Source of the DNA: Datura wrightii
Taxonomy: Eukaryota > Streptophyta > Magnoliopsida > Solanales > Solanaceae
Length of the DNA: 64,000 nt
NCBI GenBank assembly: GCA_035772735.1
Contig: JASDFA010000018.1
Coordinates: 144,837,501 to 144,901,500, forward strand
Direction of reading: 5' to 3'
The position numbers and the translations under genes are program-made. How positions within the stretch are numbered: the stretch's first letter is position 1; each line of letters starts with the position of its first letter. Below the pieces are notes generated by a model that was given only the letters and a program-made list of their open reading frames with translations, did not search any database and was not told where the DNA came from. Shown piece by piece: positions 10,300 to 20,670 of the stretch.

Positions 10300-12710
10300 T
10301 TCATGATCCGAACATAGATCCGAACCGAGACACGAAACCTAGAACCATGAATGCTCCAAGTTGACCCATGGCATGAACATAGCGGCTAAAGAGCATAATT
10401 CAATATAAACTGATAAACTAAACATGAATAAGTGGAAATCTACATACATAAGTGGAATTTGATAACTGAAATATGAACAAGCAGAAATCTAAAACATACT
10501 TCAATCGTACAGAGTCAATGTTGATTAGTTGAGATCCTACATATTGTCTGAAAAGCCTCTAACATAACTGAAAAGCTAATGGGACAACATCCCCAACTAG
10601 CTCACTACAAGTCTGAAACTAAAGTAACACAACTCAATAATCTAAAGGTCCTCAAAGGATAAGGACTCACCAATAAGAGAAGTGGACTATGTTGCGAGAT
10701 CGAGTCTTAACATTTTAACCTGTATCATGAAATAATACAACATAAAGTATGCAGTTAGTATTTAGAATGTACTGAGTATACAAGGTAAGTTAAACAGGCT
10801 GAGTAAGTGTAAACTGAAATCCCACATATAAATATAAATTAGTAAATCATGAGAGTAAGGACTGCAGGCTAATATTTGAAAACATGAATTGTCATTAACT
10901 AAATCTCATAACTAAATCAAATGACCCAAAGCTGAAACTTAAATCCAAAGTAAAAGCTGATAACTGATCACTGGGTCAAACCTACTAAAAACATAATATC
11001 ATAAGGTATAAACACACATAACTTAGATCATGAAGAATAATGTAAGACTCGTCATATAACCGAGACTATTATGATAGAGCTTGTGTGATTCCAATTATTA
11101 CACTCAAATGGGTATAGCCATCCAAAGCCTAGCAAGGGCTAAGGGCACTTCCATGATATTGATATCAAGTTGAAGGCCCATTTGGAGTAGGGGAAGCTCA
11201 TAAGGGAAGTCCCAAGGTGAATGTATAATCCTATGTTGGCGTGTAGTTCTAATACCCGGGGTTCCCATGAATCCTTAGCCTACTCGATGCTAGACACTGC
11301 TCCCAAAAATATGCAAGGTGCTCACCATCATTTTTCAATGAAGCTGAAACCATACCTTGAGTTGAAAAGTGGGAGTAGATACTCCAATATTCATATGGTA
11401 AGCTGATTTCTTGAATTAAACTGAATCATGAAAACATACTTAATCTGAGTGGGATTATCCAAAATTTTAAGATCATGTATACTTGAAATATACTTCACTA
11501 GTTAAAATTATAGATTCATATATGGGTAATTTATAAATATACATACATATTAGATATTTCATCATACTTGAAATCATTAATCATAAATTAGCCTTTTTCA
11601 TAAACTTGCATAATTGGGAAAATTTTTTAAAATTTTGAACTCATGAATTTATAATCAACACATGTATGTAAACTACCCATTAATCATCAAACATACTTTA
11701 AAACATATAGGGAATCGACCCATAAGCAGTTTGTAAGAATTCTATGAAATTAGATTGATAACCCTTTTTGATCATAATATGAATTGGTACATGATTCATG
11801 AACTTGAGGAGAATTATGAGCATGAGACTGAAGGAGCCCTCATTCATGGCCTCACATACCTGGAAGAACTGAATCTACACCTGCTCTAGAAAGCCCAAGG
11901 GATTTTGAGAAGAATTTGGAGGATTCTAGGCTTGATCTTCAATGGAGAGGTCTATGTATCGCATGCATGGGAGGGGGAGGGTTTAGAATAGGTTTAACCC
12001 TCTTAAAACTGTCCTAACAGAACTTCAAACAATGTAGTTTGGAGCTTAAAAAATTAGGAATTATAGAAATGCCCTTACTTAAATCACAGAAAATTTCACT
12101 CTGCCAGGTGTCACGAATCACACCATGTGTCATACCTCAATACCACGACTCATGGTTACCATCTGTAGTCATCACTGTTTTCCCCGACTCTTTGATATTT
12201 TCCATAGGTCAGACCATGACTCGTACCACAAAACTACGAGTCATTAGGTCCACCCATGATCGCCGCTTCAAAGACCTTAGTTTCTTCTCATGGGTGCAGG
12301 CCACGACTCATTGTTTCACACTACAAGTCGTGCCATGACTCGTTCCTTCCAAATCTGATGCACAAGAGATCCATTACGACTCTGACCATGAGTCGTACCA
12401 TCAACCTACGTCTTATGTCTTTCTCTCGTATTTCACTCGTCCAGCTCCTCCATCCTTCTAAATAATTGTTCATCGACCCGTGGTTTCACACCATGGTTCA
12501 TCCTATTACCTGTAACATGATCCCATGAGTCGTACTTTGACTAGTTTTCACTAAACTCCTTCTGCAGATTCTAACCACGACACTTTCTACGAGTAGTATG
12601 TTCTCATAATAATCATACCACAAGTCATCCTACGAAATATCTTCCCTCTTTTCTGCTTAACATATTTCAAATCTCGGGTCTAGTCTTAGGAACTTTTGGA
12701 GTGTTATAGA
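10300..12710 (-). repeat. 5' LTR of element F
   Basis: About 2.4 kb. It shares landmarks with solo LTR J: CCAAGTTGACCCATGGCATG near the left end, CGATGCTAGACACTGCTCCC (11286-11305), AATGAGGACTC-type segments near 10660, and a right end TTTTGGAGTGTTATAGA matching J's CTTTTCGGGTATTACA. Between about 12110 and 12640 it carries many copies of ACGACTCAT/ATGAGTCGT-like words. The termini have decayed from TG...CA by apparent C-to-T changes. There is no coding content. Confidence 0.8.
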
Positions 12711-13193
12711 ATGTTTCGATATGGGGGGCTCTCTAGAAGAATGAAGTACTCGCACGGGTCTACCACAGGTGTCTCGAGGAAAGCATTGAATCTTTTATAA
12801 ATGAATCGGACAACCTGACCCCGTATTTTGACATTGGTGCTCTCCCAAAAGAAGTGTCCCAGTTTACATAAAATTTCTTCACCAAAGTGAGGTTGCACTC
12901 CTCTAGCTCGGCAAAAATGTAGCCTAGTACCAACTCACAGACCTTATCCCAAATGGAGGGAAACTCATGTGCGAGGCAGCCTTCGTCAATCCAATTACTA
13001 GGAGCATATTTTCCCTCGTTTAGTGCATTGAACCATGATAATCCATGAGGCTCCACTGCTCTTTCTCCATACCTCCTAGAAGGGGCTCCTTTAGTCGATG
13101 AACTCGACCCTTTTTTGTCTTTTTGGAGCAGCTTGAAACCCTTGCCATCTACCACTATCTCCTTTCCTTTGTTAGCATTTGATGTTGTGGCAC
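12711..13193 (-). pseudogene. Element C 3' ORF, N-terminal half (putative plant transposon protein type)
   Basis: Homologous by eye to the 3' ORFs of A and B: a basic start (NKGKEIVVDGKGF), RRYGERAV, KYAPSNWIDEGCLAHEFP, YIFAELEECNLTLVKKFYVNW, then after a frameshift near 12870 NVKIRGQVVRF and FNAFLETPVVDPCEYF. A/B equivalents are KESKYFPEEHIAREPLVQEFP, FIFEEPKECNLHLIREFYANW, KIRGQIVTF and LNALLGARDTDAHVLRQL. The family has no established function; it occupies the position once called env-like in Athila, but no signal peptide or membrane helix is visible. F truncates it at 12711. No ATG opens the homologous region, so the start may be upstream in a separate exon. Confidence 0.78.
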
Positions 13194-13914
13194 CTATCAA
13201 ACAAAAATCAAGAACTATAAAAGATTAGTTCTTGAACAAAACAACTAGCTAATTAGGTATAAGGGGTGCAAAGTGACCCCCACACTTAATTCGCTAGCAT
13301 ACTTGTGAGAATTTGTCAAATAGGGTACTGAAGACTTCCCGCACTATCATCCAAATCTCAACCTCCATAATATTCACTAACTTCCTATTGTAACCAAGTT
13401 CATGAATTTTTCACACCCCTCCTTTATTAATTTTTTTCAAGAATGCATCTCTTAGCCCACTCCTTTCACCTTCCTCCATTAATTCATCATTCAAGTAACT
13501 CATACATGGAAGTAGCTACATTCAATTCATTAAACAACCAACAAGCAATTTACAAAAATCCATTATTAATTACATGAATTTCTTAACAACTAAAAATTTC
13601 TTCACATTCAAAACTTTAAGAACTAGGTACTTTCTCTCTCTACAATTAGTGTTCTACCACCAAAATAATGAAATTCAAATTATCAACACCCTTCATCCCA
13701 CAACTTCAAATTACTATGTTCAACTAAAATAAGCAATCCAGCATGTATATCATATTATCATGGATGAATTTAAGAGAATAAAGCTTATAAAACCCACATT
13801 ATGAAATTTAAGGTTTTCACCGACAACGGGGATTTTGGGTATTTAACTTGGGGAAGAAGGGTACGGGGGCATGCTTTTCATACTACATGACCATGAGAGA
13901 AGAGAATAACTTAC
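13194..13914 (-). other. Candidate intron upstream of C 3' ORF
   Basis: On the minus strand a donor CAA|GTAAGTT (13914) and an acceptor TTTTTGTTTGATAG (ending 13194) bound 721 AT-rich bases with no protein homology. The acceptor abuts the first homologous codons of the 3' ORF. A and B have equivalent donor/acceptor pairs at the same place, 697 and 690 bases apart. Confidence 0.5.
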
Positions 13915-14397
13915 TTGAATTGAATATTCAAACTCCACCAAGCTTCTTGAATAAGACAACAATGGGGTACAAGGGAGAGGGAGTTATGCCCTTCCAAAGG
14001 AGAGAGGGAGAATTTTATATTTTTTTTTTTGACTTGTAGTGAGAGGGGATGAATGGGAATTTAAAATAAAGGTATGGGGCATGGGTTTATGGTAATTTAA
14101 AGGTGCTTGGATCAACTTTGACCCATTGGACCAAAAATATTTTGGGCTACAACACCTTGGCGTGGCGCGTCAGTCACCTCGCCACACACTTAGAAAAACA
14201 TTTCTTCATGAAAAGGGGCTGGCACGGAACGCCTCGCATAGCACCAACCTGAAATTTTTTATTTTCTGGAGCTAACACCTGGCGCCTCATGCCAGGTACC
14301 ACACCCCCTACTTAACCTTTTTCAGCTCACTTTCCTCGCTCTTTGTGCCTCTAAAGCCCTATTTATCTCTGCAAAATCAATAAATATTAGAAAAATG
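13915..14397 (-). other. Element C pre-ORF region with GC-rich module
   Basis: Holds GC-rich words (TGGCGTGGCGCG, GGCTGGCACG, CCTGGCGCCTCATGCC on the plus strand at 14155-14310), then a CT-rich stretch on the minus strand that would be a 5'-UTR exon. Similar words (CTGGCACGCCACC, GGCACTCCATGCCATCC) recur in C's LTR at 17915-18236. No open frame of note. Confidence 0.5.
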
Positions 14398-14442
14398 TGG
14401 GTTGCCTCCCAACAAGTACCTTAGTTATAGTCGTGGCATGAC
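14398..14442 (-). other. Two-hairpin motif of element C, partly decayed
   Basis: The minus strand reads GTCATG-C-CACGAC (one mismatch), an 18-base linker, then TGGG-AGGCAA-CCCA. The AGGCAA loop is kept but the second stem is reduced to 4 pairs. It lies between protease and the 3' ORF, as in A, B, D and E. Confidence 0.55.
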
Positions 14443-14525
14443 ATTCACATATTGCCACCAATGCAGTGCCTGATTTAACGTTGGCAAGACGAAAGTGACT
14501 CTCACACTTCAACCGAGTGAGATAG

Positions 14526-15230
14526 TTCTGATCACCTGCTGCACTTACTAAATTCTCATACAGCTCATGCTACTCAACTGCCCGCTCACATCCTCTAGGC
14601 ACTACCACTGGCTTCACTGTGAAGTTCTCATAATTAGGTGGCCACCTCGCCGCTCTAAACACATCGAAGACTACCTCCTGTCCATCCACAGTCATCGACA
14701 TCTTACCCGACGTCACCTTTATAACTACATCTTTGGTGGAAAAGAATCCTCTCCCCAGAATGAGGGCAATTGCTGTATCTATTTCATAATCAAGGATTAT
14801 AAAGTCCATAGGTAAAATGAAAGGTTCAACCTTAATCAAGACGTCCTCTGTGAATCCATCAGGATATGAAAGGGATCGTCGGCAAGCTTCAAAGTTACTG
14901 TGGTTGGACATGGTTCACCTAAACCTAAGGTTTTAAATAAGGATGCAAGCATCAAATTAATTCTTGCACCAAGTCACACAATGCAGAACCTATTTCCTTG
15001 TTTCAAATCACCACTAGAAGGATGAAGCTCTTGGGGTTCTTCATCTTTTTGGGAACTTTGTTTTGAACACGAGAACTACACTTTTTCGTGAGAGCCACAG
15101 TTTCAAACTCTATTAATCTCCTCTTTGGCCAAAATGTTTTTCAAATACTTAGCATACTTTGGAACTTCCTTTAAGAGCTTCACCAATGGTAAGTTAACGT
15201 ATACCTATTTCAACATCTCAAGAAAGTTCT
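14526..15230 (-). pseudogene. Element C aspartic protease
   Basis: The protease cuts the Gag-Pol polyprotein. On the minus strand a pre-protease segment (KYLKNILAKEE, about 15120-15160) is followed by the active-site region SALCDL near 14975, where a one-base loss breaks the usual LCDLGA. The C-terminal half is open from 14911: SYPDGFTEDVLIKV, FILPMDFIILDYE, ALILGRGFFSTKDVVIKV, VVFDVFRAARWPP. A and E have the same order (PDGIVEDVLVQVG, ILGRPFMATGKALIDV). It ends near 14570 and is followed by the two-hairpin motif, not by RT. Confidence 0.78.
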
Positions 15231-16740
15231 AGCATGTTGAGTCCTTCCTCTGCTTCTTAAATCTTTGAGGAAATGGACGGAGTGGCCTGGTTTCTACCAA
15301 CTTTGGCTTTGAATTTCTTGAGTCACCAACCTCTAATTTGGACATTACAACCTGCTCCTCATCAATTTTTTTTTCTCTGGGATTACCTCTCCCAGCTCTT
15401 TACCGCTACGCAAAGAATTGCGCTCACATTTTCCTTGGGGTTCTTCTTGGTGTTACTCGAAAGTGCCCCTTGTGATCTGTTTATCTACTGCAGGACCAGT
15501 TACCCTATCTATCTTTCAAGTTCATGGATGGACTTCTACATGTCATTCACCACCTGGGTTTGCTGCACCATCCATTTCTTCATAGTTTCCTCAATTGAAC
15601 TGCTCAGCTATTGGCCTTGAGGTCTTGGATAGGTGTTCTGGGGCCATTAGAAATTCTGATTTCCTCACCATGAGGGATTGGTTGTGTTCCTGTACCCCTG
15701 GTTATAGCTGTTACCTGCAAAACCTCCAGCACAACCTTGTTGTCCCATAAGATATACAAATTTGAGGTTAAGTGGACAACCTGAATAAGCGTGGCCTTCT
15801 CCACACACCTCACATGATGGTGGTGGATTTTGTACTTGATGGACCTACTATACCTGACTTCCTGTTGGTGTGGTCACAAGCTTGCTAATCACATTCACCA
15901 GCTGACTTATATTTTCTATGATTAACCACACCATCTACTTGACGCTTCTGTGGAACTTTGGCTGCTGCGAATCCTCTAATTGAGTCCTGATAGTCTTGCT
16001 TCCCACTTATATAAGATTCAAAAGAGCTTCAATTTCATCATCGCTCTTGGAAAAGTTTTGTCCCTATGTAGTAGCGTCAAGCAAGATTTTGGACTCTAGC
16101 TTCATCCTTTCTATAAAGTTGTGCCCGATAAATCTCCTTCGGTTGTATATGGTGTGGGAAATCTCTTAAGTATCCCTTGTATCATTCCCATTCCTGATCC
16201 AAGGTCTCACCATCTCTTTGCACAAAACTAGAGATCTTCCCACTCAACTCTTTCCTCCTCCTTGAAGAGAAGAACATGTTGATGAACTTGTTGGGAAGAG
16301 CCTCCCAAGTGGTGATGGAACCTGCTGGCTCATTTTGAAGCCACTCCTTGGCCTCACCAATCAACAAGAATGGAAACAATGTGAGCTTTATATACTCATC
16401 TGACACGTTCTGATAATGAAAGTTCTCACTCAACTCCAAGAATGTCATTAGATGCCTGTGGGGATCCTCGTGCGACTTGCCTTGATATTGGAGAGTATTT
16501 TAGACCACCTGCACGATCCCTTCCTTTAACTCAAAGTTCCCAGTGATTGTCGACTTAACGATTTATTTAGAAGCATTCTCCAAGTTCGGCCTAGCAAAAT
16601 TCAACAGTGGAACCCTCTCCTGGTTGTTGCCTTGTGCCAACTTGTTATTCTCCATTATTAACCTTCGAAAGGTTCTCTCAATTTCATGATCAAGAGAAGC
16701 CAAAAGTAATTCTTGACTTTTCATATTTGGCATACACTGA
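15230..16740 (-). pseudogene. gag: Element C gag
   Basis: Gag forms the virus-like particle. It likely starts near 16735 (MPNMKSQELLLASL). The capsid-type domain is at 16182-16448: FLELSENFHYQNVSDEYIKL, LTLFPFLLIGEAKEWLQNEP, GSITTWEALPNKFINMFF, then SSFVQRDGETLDQEWE. A zinc knuckle CX2CX3HX4C (CEVCGEGHAYSGC) sits at 15776-15814, followed by Gly/Asn-rich sequence and a helical tail (SSIEETMKKWMVQQTQ). Stops and at least two frameshifts interrupt it. Compared with A, about 25 residues between the N-terminus and capsid domain are poorly conserved. Confidence 0.85.
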
Positions 16741-16841
16741 GCACACAACAACTGTAACTTCAAAAACAAACAAATAAAAACGTATAACTTAGAATAGTAG
16801 AATAAAAATCCTAACCTACAAATGATCAATCACACTTCAAG

Positions 16842-16860
16842 TCCGCAACAACCACGACAA
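16842..16860 (-). promoter_or_regulatory. Degraded primer binding site of C
   Basis: The minus strand reads TGTCGTGGTTGTTGCGGAC where A has TGGTGCCGTTGCCGGGGAC. The differences are mostly transitions, consistent with decay of a methylated tRNA-Asp site. Confidence 0.55.
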
Positions 16861-16865
16861 AAACT

Positions 16866-17795
16866 TGATGTCACCCAAGAACATGCAACTACACGTGGTT
16901 GTCAAGTAATATAGGACCTGAAGTCCCGATTATCGATCCCTCAAATACTTGTCAGATCAATCGTTATAAGGTTATTACTTTATTTTACTATTCAAATAAA
17001 CAAATTAAACGGAGAATGGTTTGAAGAATTAAACTACAAAAACTGGAAATATAAAATTACTTAAAACTAAAATTGTTGCAGACTTATTTGTACTTTAAAT
17101 GATGATGAAAATCTAGGGAATTGGCACTTTCATATCAGGTTGAGTTTTCAAGATGTGATTACGCTAGATTGATTCCTCCAAGGCTACTAGCTGCAAGTTA
17201 CTTCCTATTTCTTGCCACTCTCCCGAGCATCTAAGAACTATCTCATGAACCTAACGCCTATATCCCTATGGTCGCAGGAGAAACATGAAACGACAGTTTT
17301 GCCTACTTATATTTCAACTGAACAAGGTTTAAGCATATATCCCTATCCTAAACAACAACTTCTAACCTTCAACCAATTTTCCAAAGAATATTCGTATTCC
17401 TATTTTATATTTACTTTTAACCATTTCGGTTTCCTTTCCCAAGTTCAACCAAAAGCCAACAGATTTACTCACAAGTTGATCAGGCTAGTGAATAAACAAT
17501 TATAACAAGTAAATATAAACAACCTTTATGAAAGAATCAAAACTAGCAATCAATAGTCTTTCAAACTTCAACCATCAAGTATGGAAAAAACCCTAGAATG
17601 TGCGTTTAGCCTCTCATAGACAAGTGTAAAAATAAAGATAACATCATCATTCTCACTACAAACAAAAAAGAAAAGAAGAATCCTATATAGAACTTGTCTC
17701 TCCTCCAAAAGTTGCGTTGACAATCTTCAAAAGATGAACAATATGATAATCGATATGCTAGAAATTCCCTAGATGTTATATATATATATATAGAC

Positions 17796-17828
<33 letters not shown>

Positions 17829-18236
17829 TGTATATATATACAGGTGAGCCTTCACATGATGCTTTTTCCCTTAAGTATTTGGCTTAAAAATCAGCAAAAT
17901 CTCATCTAGCAAGGTCTGGCACGCCACCCCATATACAGCACCACAGAGTTAGTCAAATTTCCTCAGAAATATAGATTCTGGTGCCCCACTTTCACCATAG
18001 CACCAAGGACATAGCCAAATTTCTGCACTTATAACACCTCTGGCACCTCACTCTCACCATAGCAACAAAATGTTAGGAAAATTTCCCAAGTCTGGAATGC
18101 TTCTGGGGCTCCACGCCATCCATCTCGCCAAGCTGTTAGTCAAATTCTTATCTTCAGAGCTGAGGTACCTGGCACTCCATGCCATCCATGGCACAAACTT
18201 TGGTGCATTTTGCTCTGAAGCACAAGTGTTGGGCGC
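16866..18236 (-). repeat. 5' LTR of element C, downstream part
   Basis: From the U5 end (plus-strand TGATGTCACCC at 16866) to the E insertion. It includes GC-rich repeated words (17915-18236) and a TA-microsatellite (17778-17841) at the place where sister LTRs keep TATAAATA. Segments such as GGGACTTCAGGTCC and CCACGTGTAGTTGCATG precede the primer site. The remaining LTR lies at 24162-24396. Confidence 0.8.
17778..17841. repeat. (TA)n microsatellite in C LTR
   Basis: Three runs of TA repeats broken by GACA and TG. It lies between the GC-rich module and the leader, where the other Athila-like LTRs have a single TATA box. Confidence 0.85.
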
Positions 18237-18294
18237 TGATCGGGGGCTAAAATAGCATGCCCATGTGATGCTTTATACCTTAATTTAGTCTTGT
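18237..18294 (+). repeat. 5' LTR remnant of E
   Basis: TGATCGGGGGCTAAAATAGC onward aligns with the first bases of E's 3' LTR (22575 on: TGATCGAGGAAAAATAGC) up to TTTAGTCTTGT. It then jumps directly into gag. TATA box, leader and primer site are gone. Confidence 0.85.
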
Positions 18295-19590
18295 GTCATT
18301 GGAAGCAATGGCAGCAAGACCAGTTCGCGAAGTGGCAATCCCACTAGCAACGAATGTGACCTCTAGCATCTGTAAACCGAAGCCTGGAGGGCACTTTGAG
18401 CTTAAACAGAACATGGTGAAGCTGTTACATTCTAGTGGTCAATTCACTGGGATGGCACATGAGGACCCACAGAAGCACCTGCAGAGCTTTTTAGAGATTA
18501 GTGACACGTTTGTCCCCACCGGCGTGTCCACAGATTATGTCCGACTGACCCTCTTCCCATTTTCACTATTGGGAGAGGCGAAAAAGTGGCTGAAGGCTGA
18601 GCCACCGAACTCCATAACTTCATGGAATGACTTGGCTAAGAAGTTCCTTATCAGATTCTTTCCTTCAGGCAAGACTGCAAAGTTGAGAAGTGAAATACTC
18701 AGTTTTAAGCAGAGGCCTGATGAGAACTTGTATATGGCTTGGGAAAGACTCAAGTCATTGTTGAGAGACTGCCCCCATCACCAGCAATCAAATGAAGGGC
18801 TGGCTCATACCTTTGTAGAAAGTCTAGACCCACACACAAAAATATTACTAGACTCTGCATCGGGTGGGCGAGCCTTGGATAAAACATATGATGAGTTGTA
18901 CACTTTGTTGAACAGAATTGCACAAGGAAATCCAGAGTGGCACAGCGAGTCATCGAGGCGGGCAGGAAACAGATCGGGGTTGATAGAAGTAGATGGTTTG
19001 AATGCCTTGGCAGCACAGTTAGCTGCGTTCCAACATTAGATGATGACTCAATTCAATAAACTAAGTATGAACCAACACCAGGGCCAGGTTAACGCAGTTC
19101 AGCAAGCTCCGAGTTGGTGCAAAATTTGTGGTAATACTGGGCACAATGCAGAATCTTGTGGAGCCAATCCGGAATCAGTCAATTTTTTTGGTAATGTGCA
19201 TAGGAATCAGAATTTTGGGAACAACTCCAATAGAAATTGGCAGGGCCACCCGAATTTTTCTCGGGGTGGAAACCAAAAGCAGAATTATATGCAACCTCAA
19301 CAACAGCAGTATCAGTAGAATAGGAAGAATGAGGGGAAATTGAGTAGCAGCATTGAGGAAACATTGTAGAAAATTTTGGAGACCCAGAATCAGTTAGCGG
19401 AAAATCAGGCGAGGATGGCAACAGACTTAATGAATCAGCAAGTAGCCACCCGCAATCTTGAAAAAATAGTGGGTTAGATAGCAGCTGCTCAAAACATGAG
19501 ATCACAAGGGGGATTACTAAGCGACACAGATCCTAACCCCCGGCAGATCAATGCCATCAGTCTGAGAAGCGGTAAGCAATTAATTAGCTG
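18293..19590 (+). pseudogene. gag: Element E gag
   Basis: Structural protein of the particle. The frame opens in LTR/gag junction sequence and enters homology at AARPVREVAIPLA, so about 45 N-terminal residues seen in A are missing. The capsid-type domain runs to about codon 210: HEDPQKHLQSFLEISDTF, LTLFPFSLLGEAKKWLKAEP, FLIRFFPSGKTAKLRSEI, RLKSLLRDCPHH, EELAHTF-like segment, DPHTKILLDSASGG. One stop (19037-19039) precedes the zinc knuckle CKICGNTGHNAESC (19118-19159) and an Asn/Gln-rich tail. Further stops and a frameshift near 19585 lead into the protease. This is the least damaged gag in the window (248 codons open). Confidence 0.9.
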
Positions 19591-20609
19591 ATGCAGTGCC
19601 AAAAGAGCTGAGAAAGGGGGTGCAGCCGGAATTGGTTAGACCAGGACCATCCATCAACATGGGAGATAATCAGAGTGCTGGACAACAAAATGCGCAACTT
19701 TCATTGCAGCCAACACAAAGATCACCACCACCATTCCCTCAGAAATTCAGAAAGAGCAAAGAGGAGGGATGCTTCAAAAAGTTCTTTGAGAGCTTCAAAG
19801 AACTTCACATAAATTTGCCTCTTATTGATGTCTTGCAGGGAATGCCCAAGTATGCTAAATACTTGAAGGACATGATGGCGAACAAAGTTAGATTGGTGGA
19901 TGTTCAGACTGTAGCACTGACTGAGGAGTGCAGTCACAGGGTATTGAGCAAAATGCCAAAGAAGCTCAAAGACCCAGGGAGTTTTACCCTCCCCATACAA
20001 ATTTGTAAAGCTGAGGTGCTACGAGCTTTGTGTGACTTAGGTGCAGCAGTTAATCTAATTCCCTTATCCTTTTTCAACACCCTAGGATTGGGATAACCAA
20101 GGCCGACAAGGTTGATGCTGCAGCTGGCTGACAAGTCGCGAGTAACCCCTGATGGAATAATAGAGGACCTTCTCATCAAAGTAGGTAAGTTTATTACACC
20201 TGCTGATTTTATTGTTCTAGATTTTTAGGTTGATGACCAGGTACCCTTAATCTTGGGATGGCCATTCTTGGCCACCGGTGGAGCGGTGATTGATCTGAGA
20301 GCAGGGACCCTAAAAATGAGGGTCGAAGATGAAGAAGAACTCTTCTGCGTTTACCAAGAAATGAACCCATCCGCACACTACACTAACCTTTGTCAGGTTA
20401 GTGTGTTGGCAGAGCATGAGTGTGGGGGGGAGGATTCCACAGGTGCACGGCCAAAGGCAAGGTCAAGTGTTCAGCCTGAGTCTGATAGAGGACTTCAAAT
20501 TGAGAAGAAGTTGGAGAAAGAGAGGAACAGAGTGGAGGTTGTTTCCTTTAAAAATCAAAAGAAAATGAGATGGTTCTTGAAAGAGAACCCAGGTATGAGG
20601 AGGTCTTGA
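19591..20609 (+). pseudogene. Element E protease
   Basis: Retropepsin-type protease preceded by a proline/glutamine-rich linker and RKSKEEGCFKKFFESFKELH, LIDVLQGMPKYAKYLKDMM and ALTEECSHRVLSKMP. The active site is LCDLGAAVNLIP (D-L-G form, about 20031-20070), then MLQLADKS, TPDGIIEDLLIKVG, FIVLDF, a stop (20226-20228), and LILGWPFLATGGAVIDLRAG. A stop also follows TLGLG (20094-20096). The last 90 codons are Lys/Glu-rich and unlike RT. The frame ends 14 bases before the two-hairpin motif, so pol is missing cleanly. Confidence 0.88.
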
Positions 20610-20622
20610 AAAGGACAGTCCA

Positions 20623-20670
20623 CGTTGTGCCACGACGTAAAATAAGGCGCTGCTTGGGAGGCAACCCAAG
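20623..20670 (+). other. Two-hairpin motif of element E
   Basis: CGTTGTG-C-CACGACG (20623-20637; one G-U pair as RNA), 15-base linker ending GGCGCTG, then CTTGGG-AGGCAA-CCCAAG (20653-20670). The second stem equals D's and differs from A/B by compensating changes. Confidence 0.7.

Larger units (their letters stand above)
7608..12710 (-). mobile_element. Element F: Tekay/Del-like LTR retrotransposon, interrupted by D
   Basis: Minus-strand element: 5' LTR (10300-12710), tRNA-iMet primer site (10284-10296), gag with degenerate zinc knuckles, a gap where protease and RT should be, RNase H (8070-8532), and the start of integrase (7613-7960), cut by D. The rest of F is left of the window. Its LTR resembles J and L. 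F lies within the 3' ORF of element C, whose coding sequence resumes at 12711. Confidence 0.85.

Noticed and set aside
12110..12640. ACGACTCAT-rich stretch in F as a CRISPR-like or satellite array.
   Set aside because: The words are short, irregularly spaced, in both orientations, and confined to one LTR family (also in J and L).
15273..15620. A 115-codon plus-strand frame inside C.
   Set aside because: It is antisense to C gag tail (SSIEETMKKWM on the minus strand) and has no independent support.
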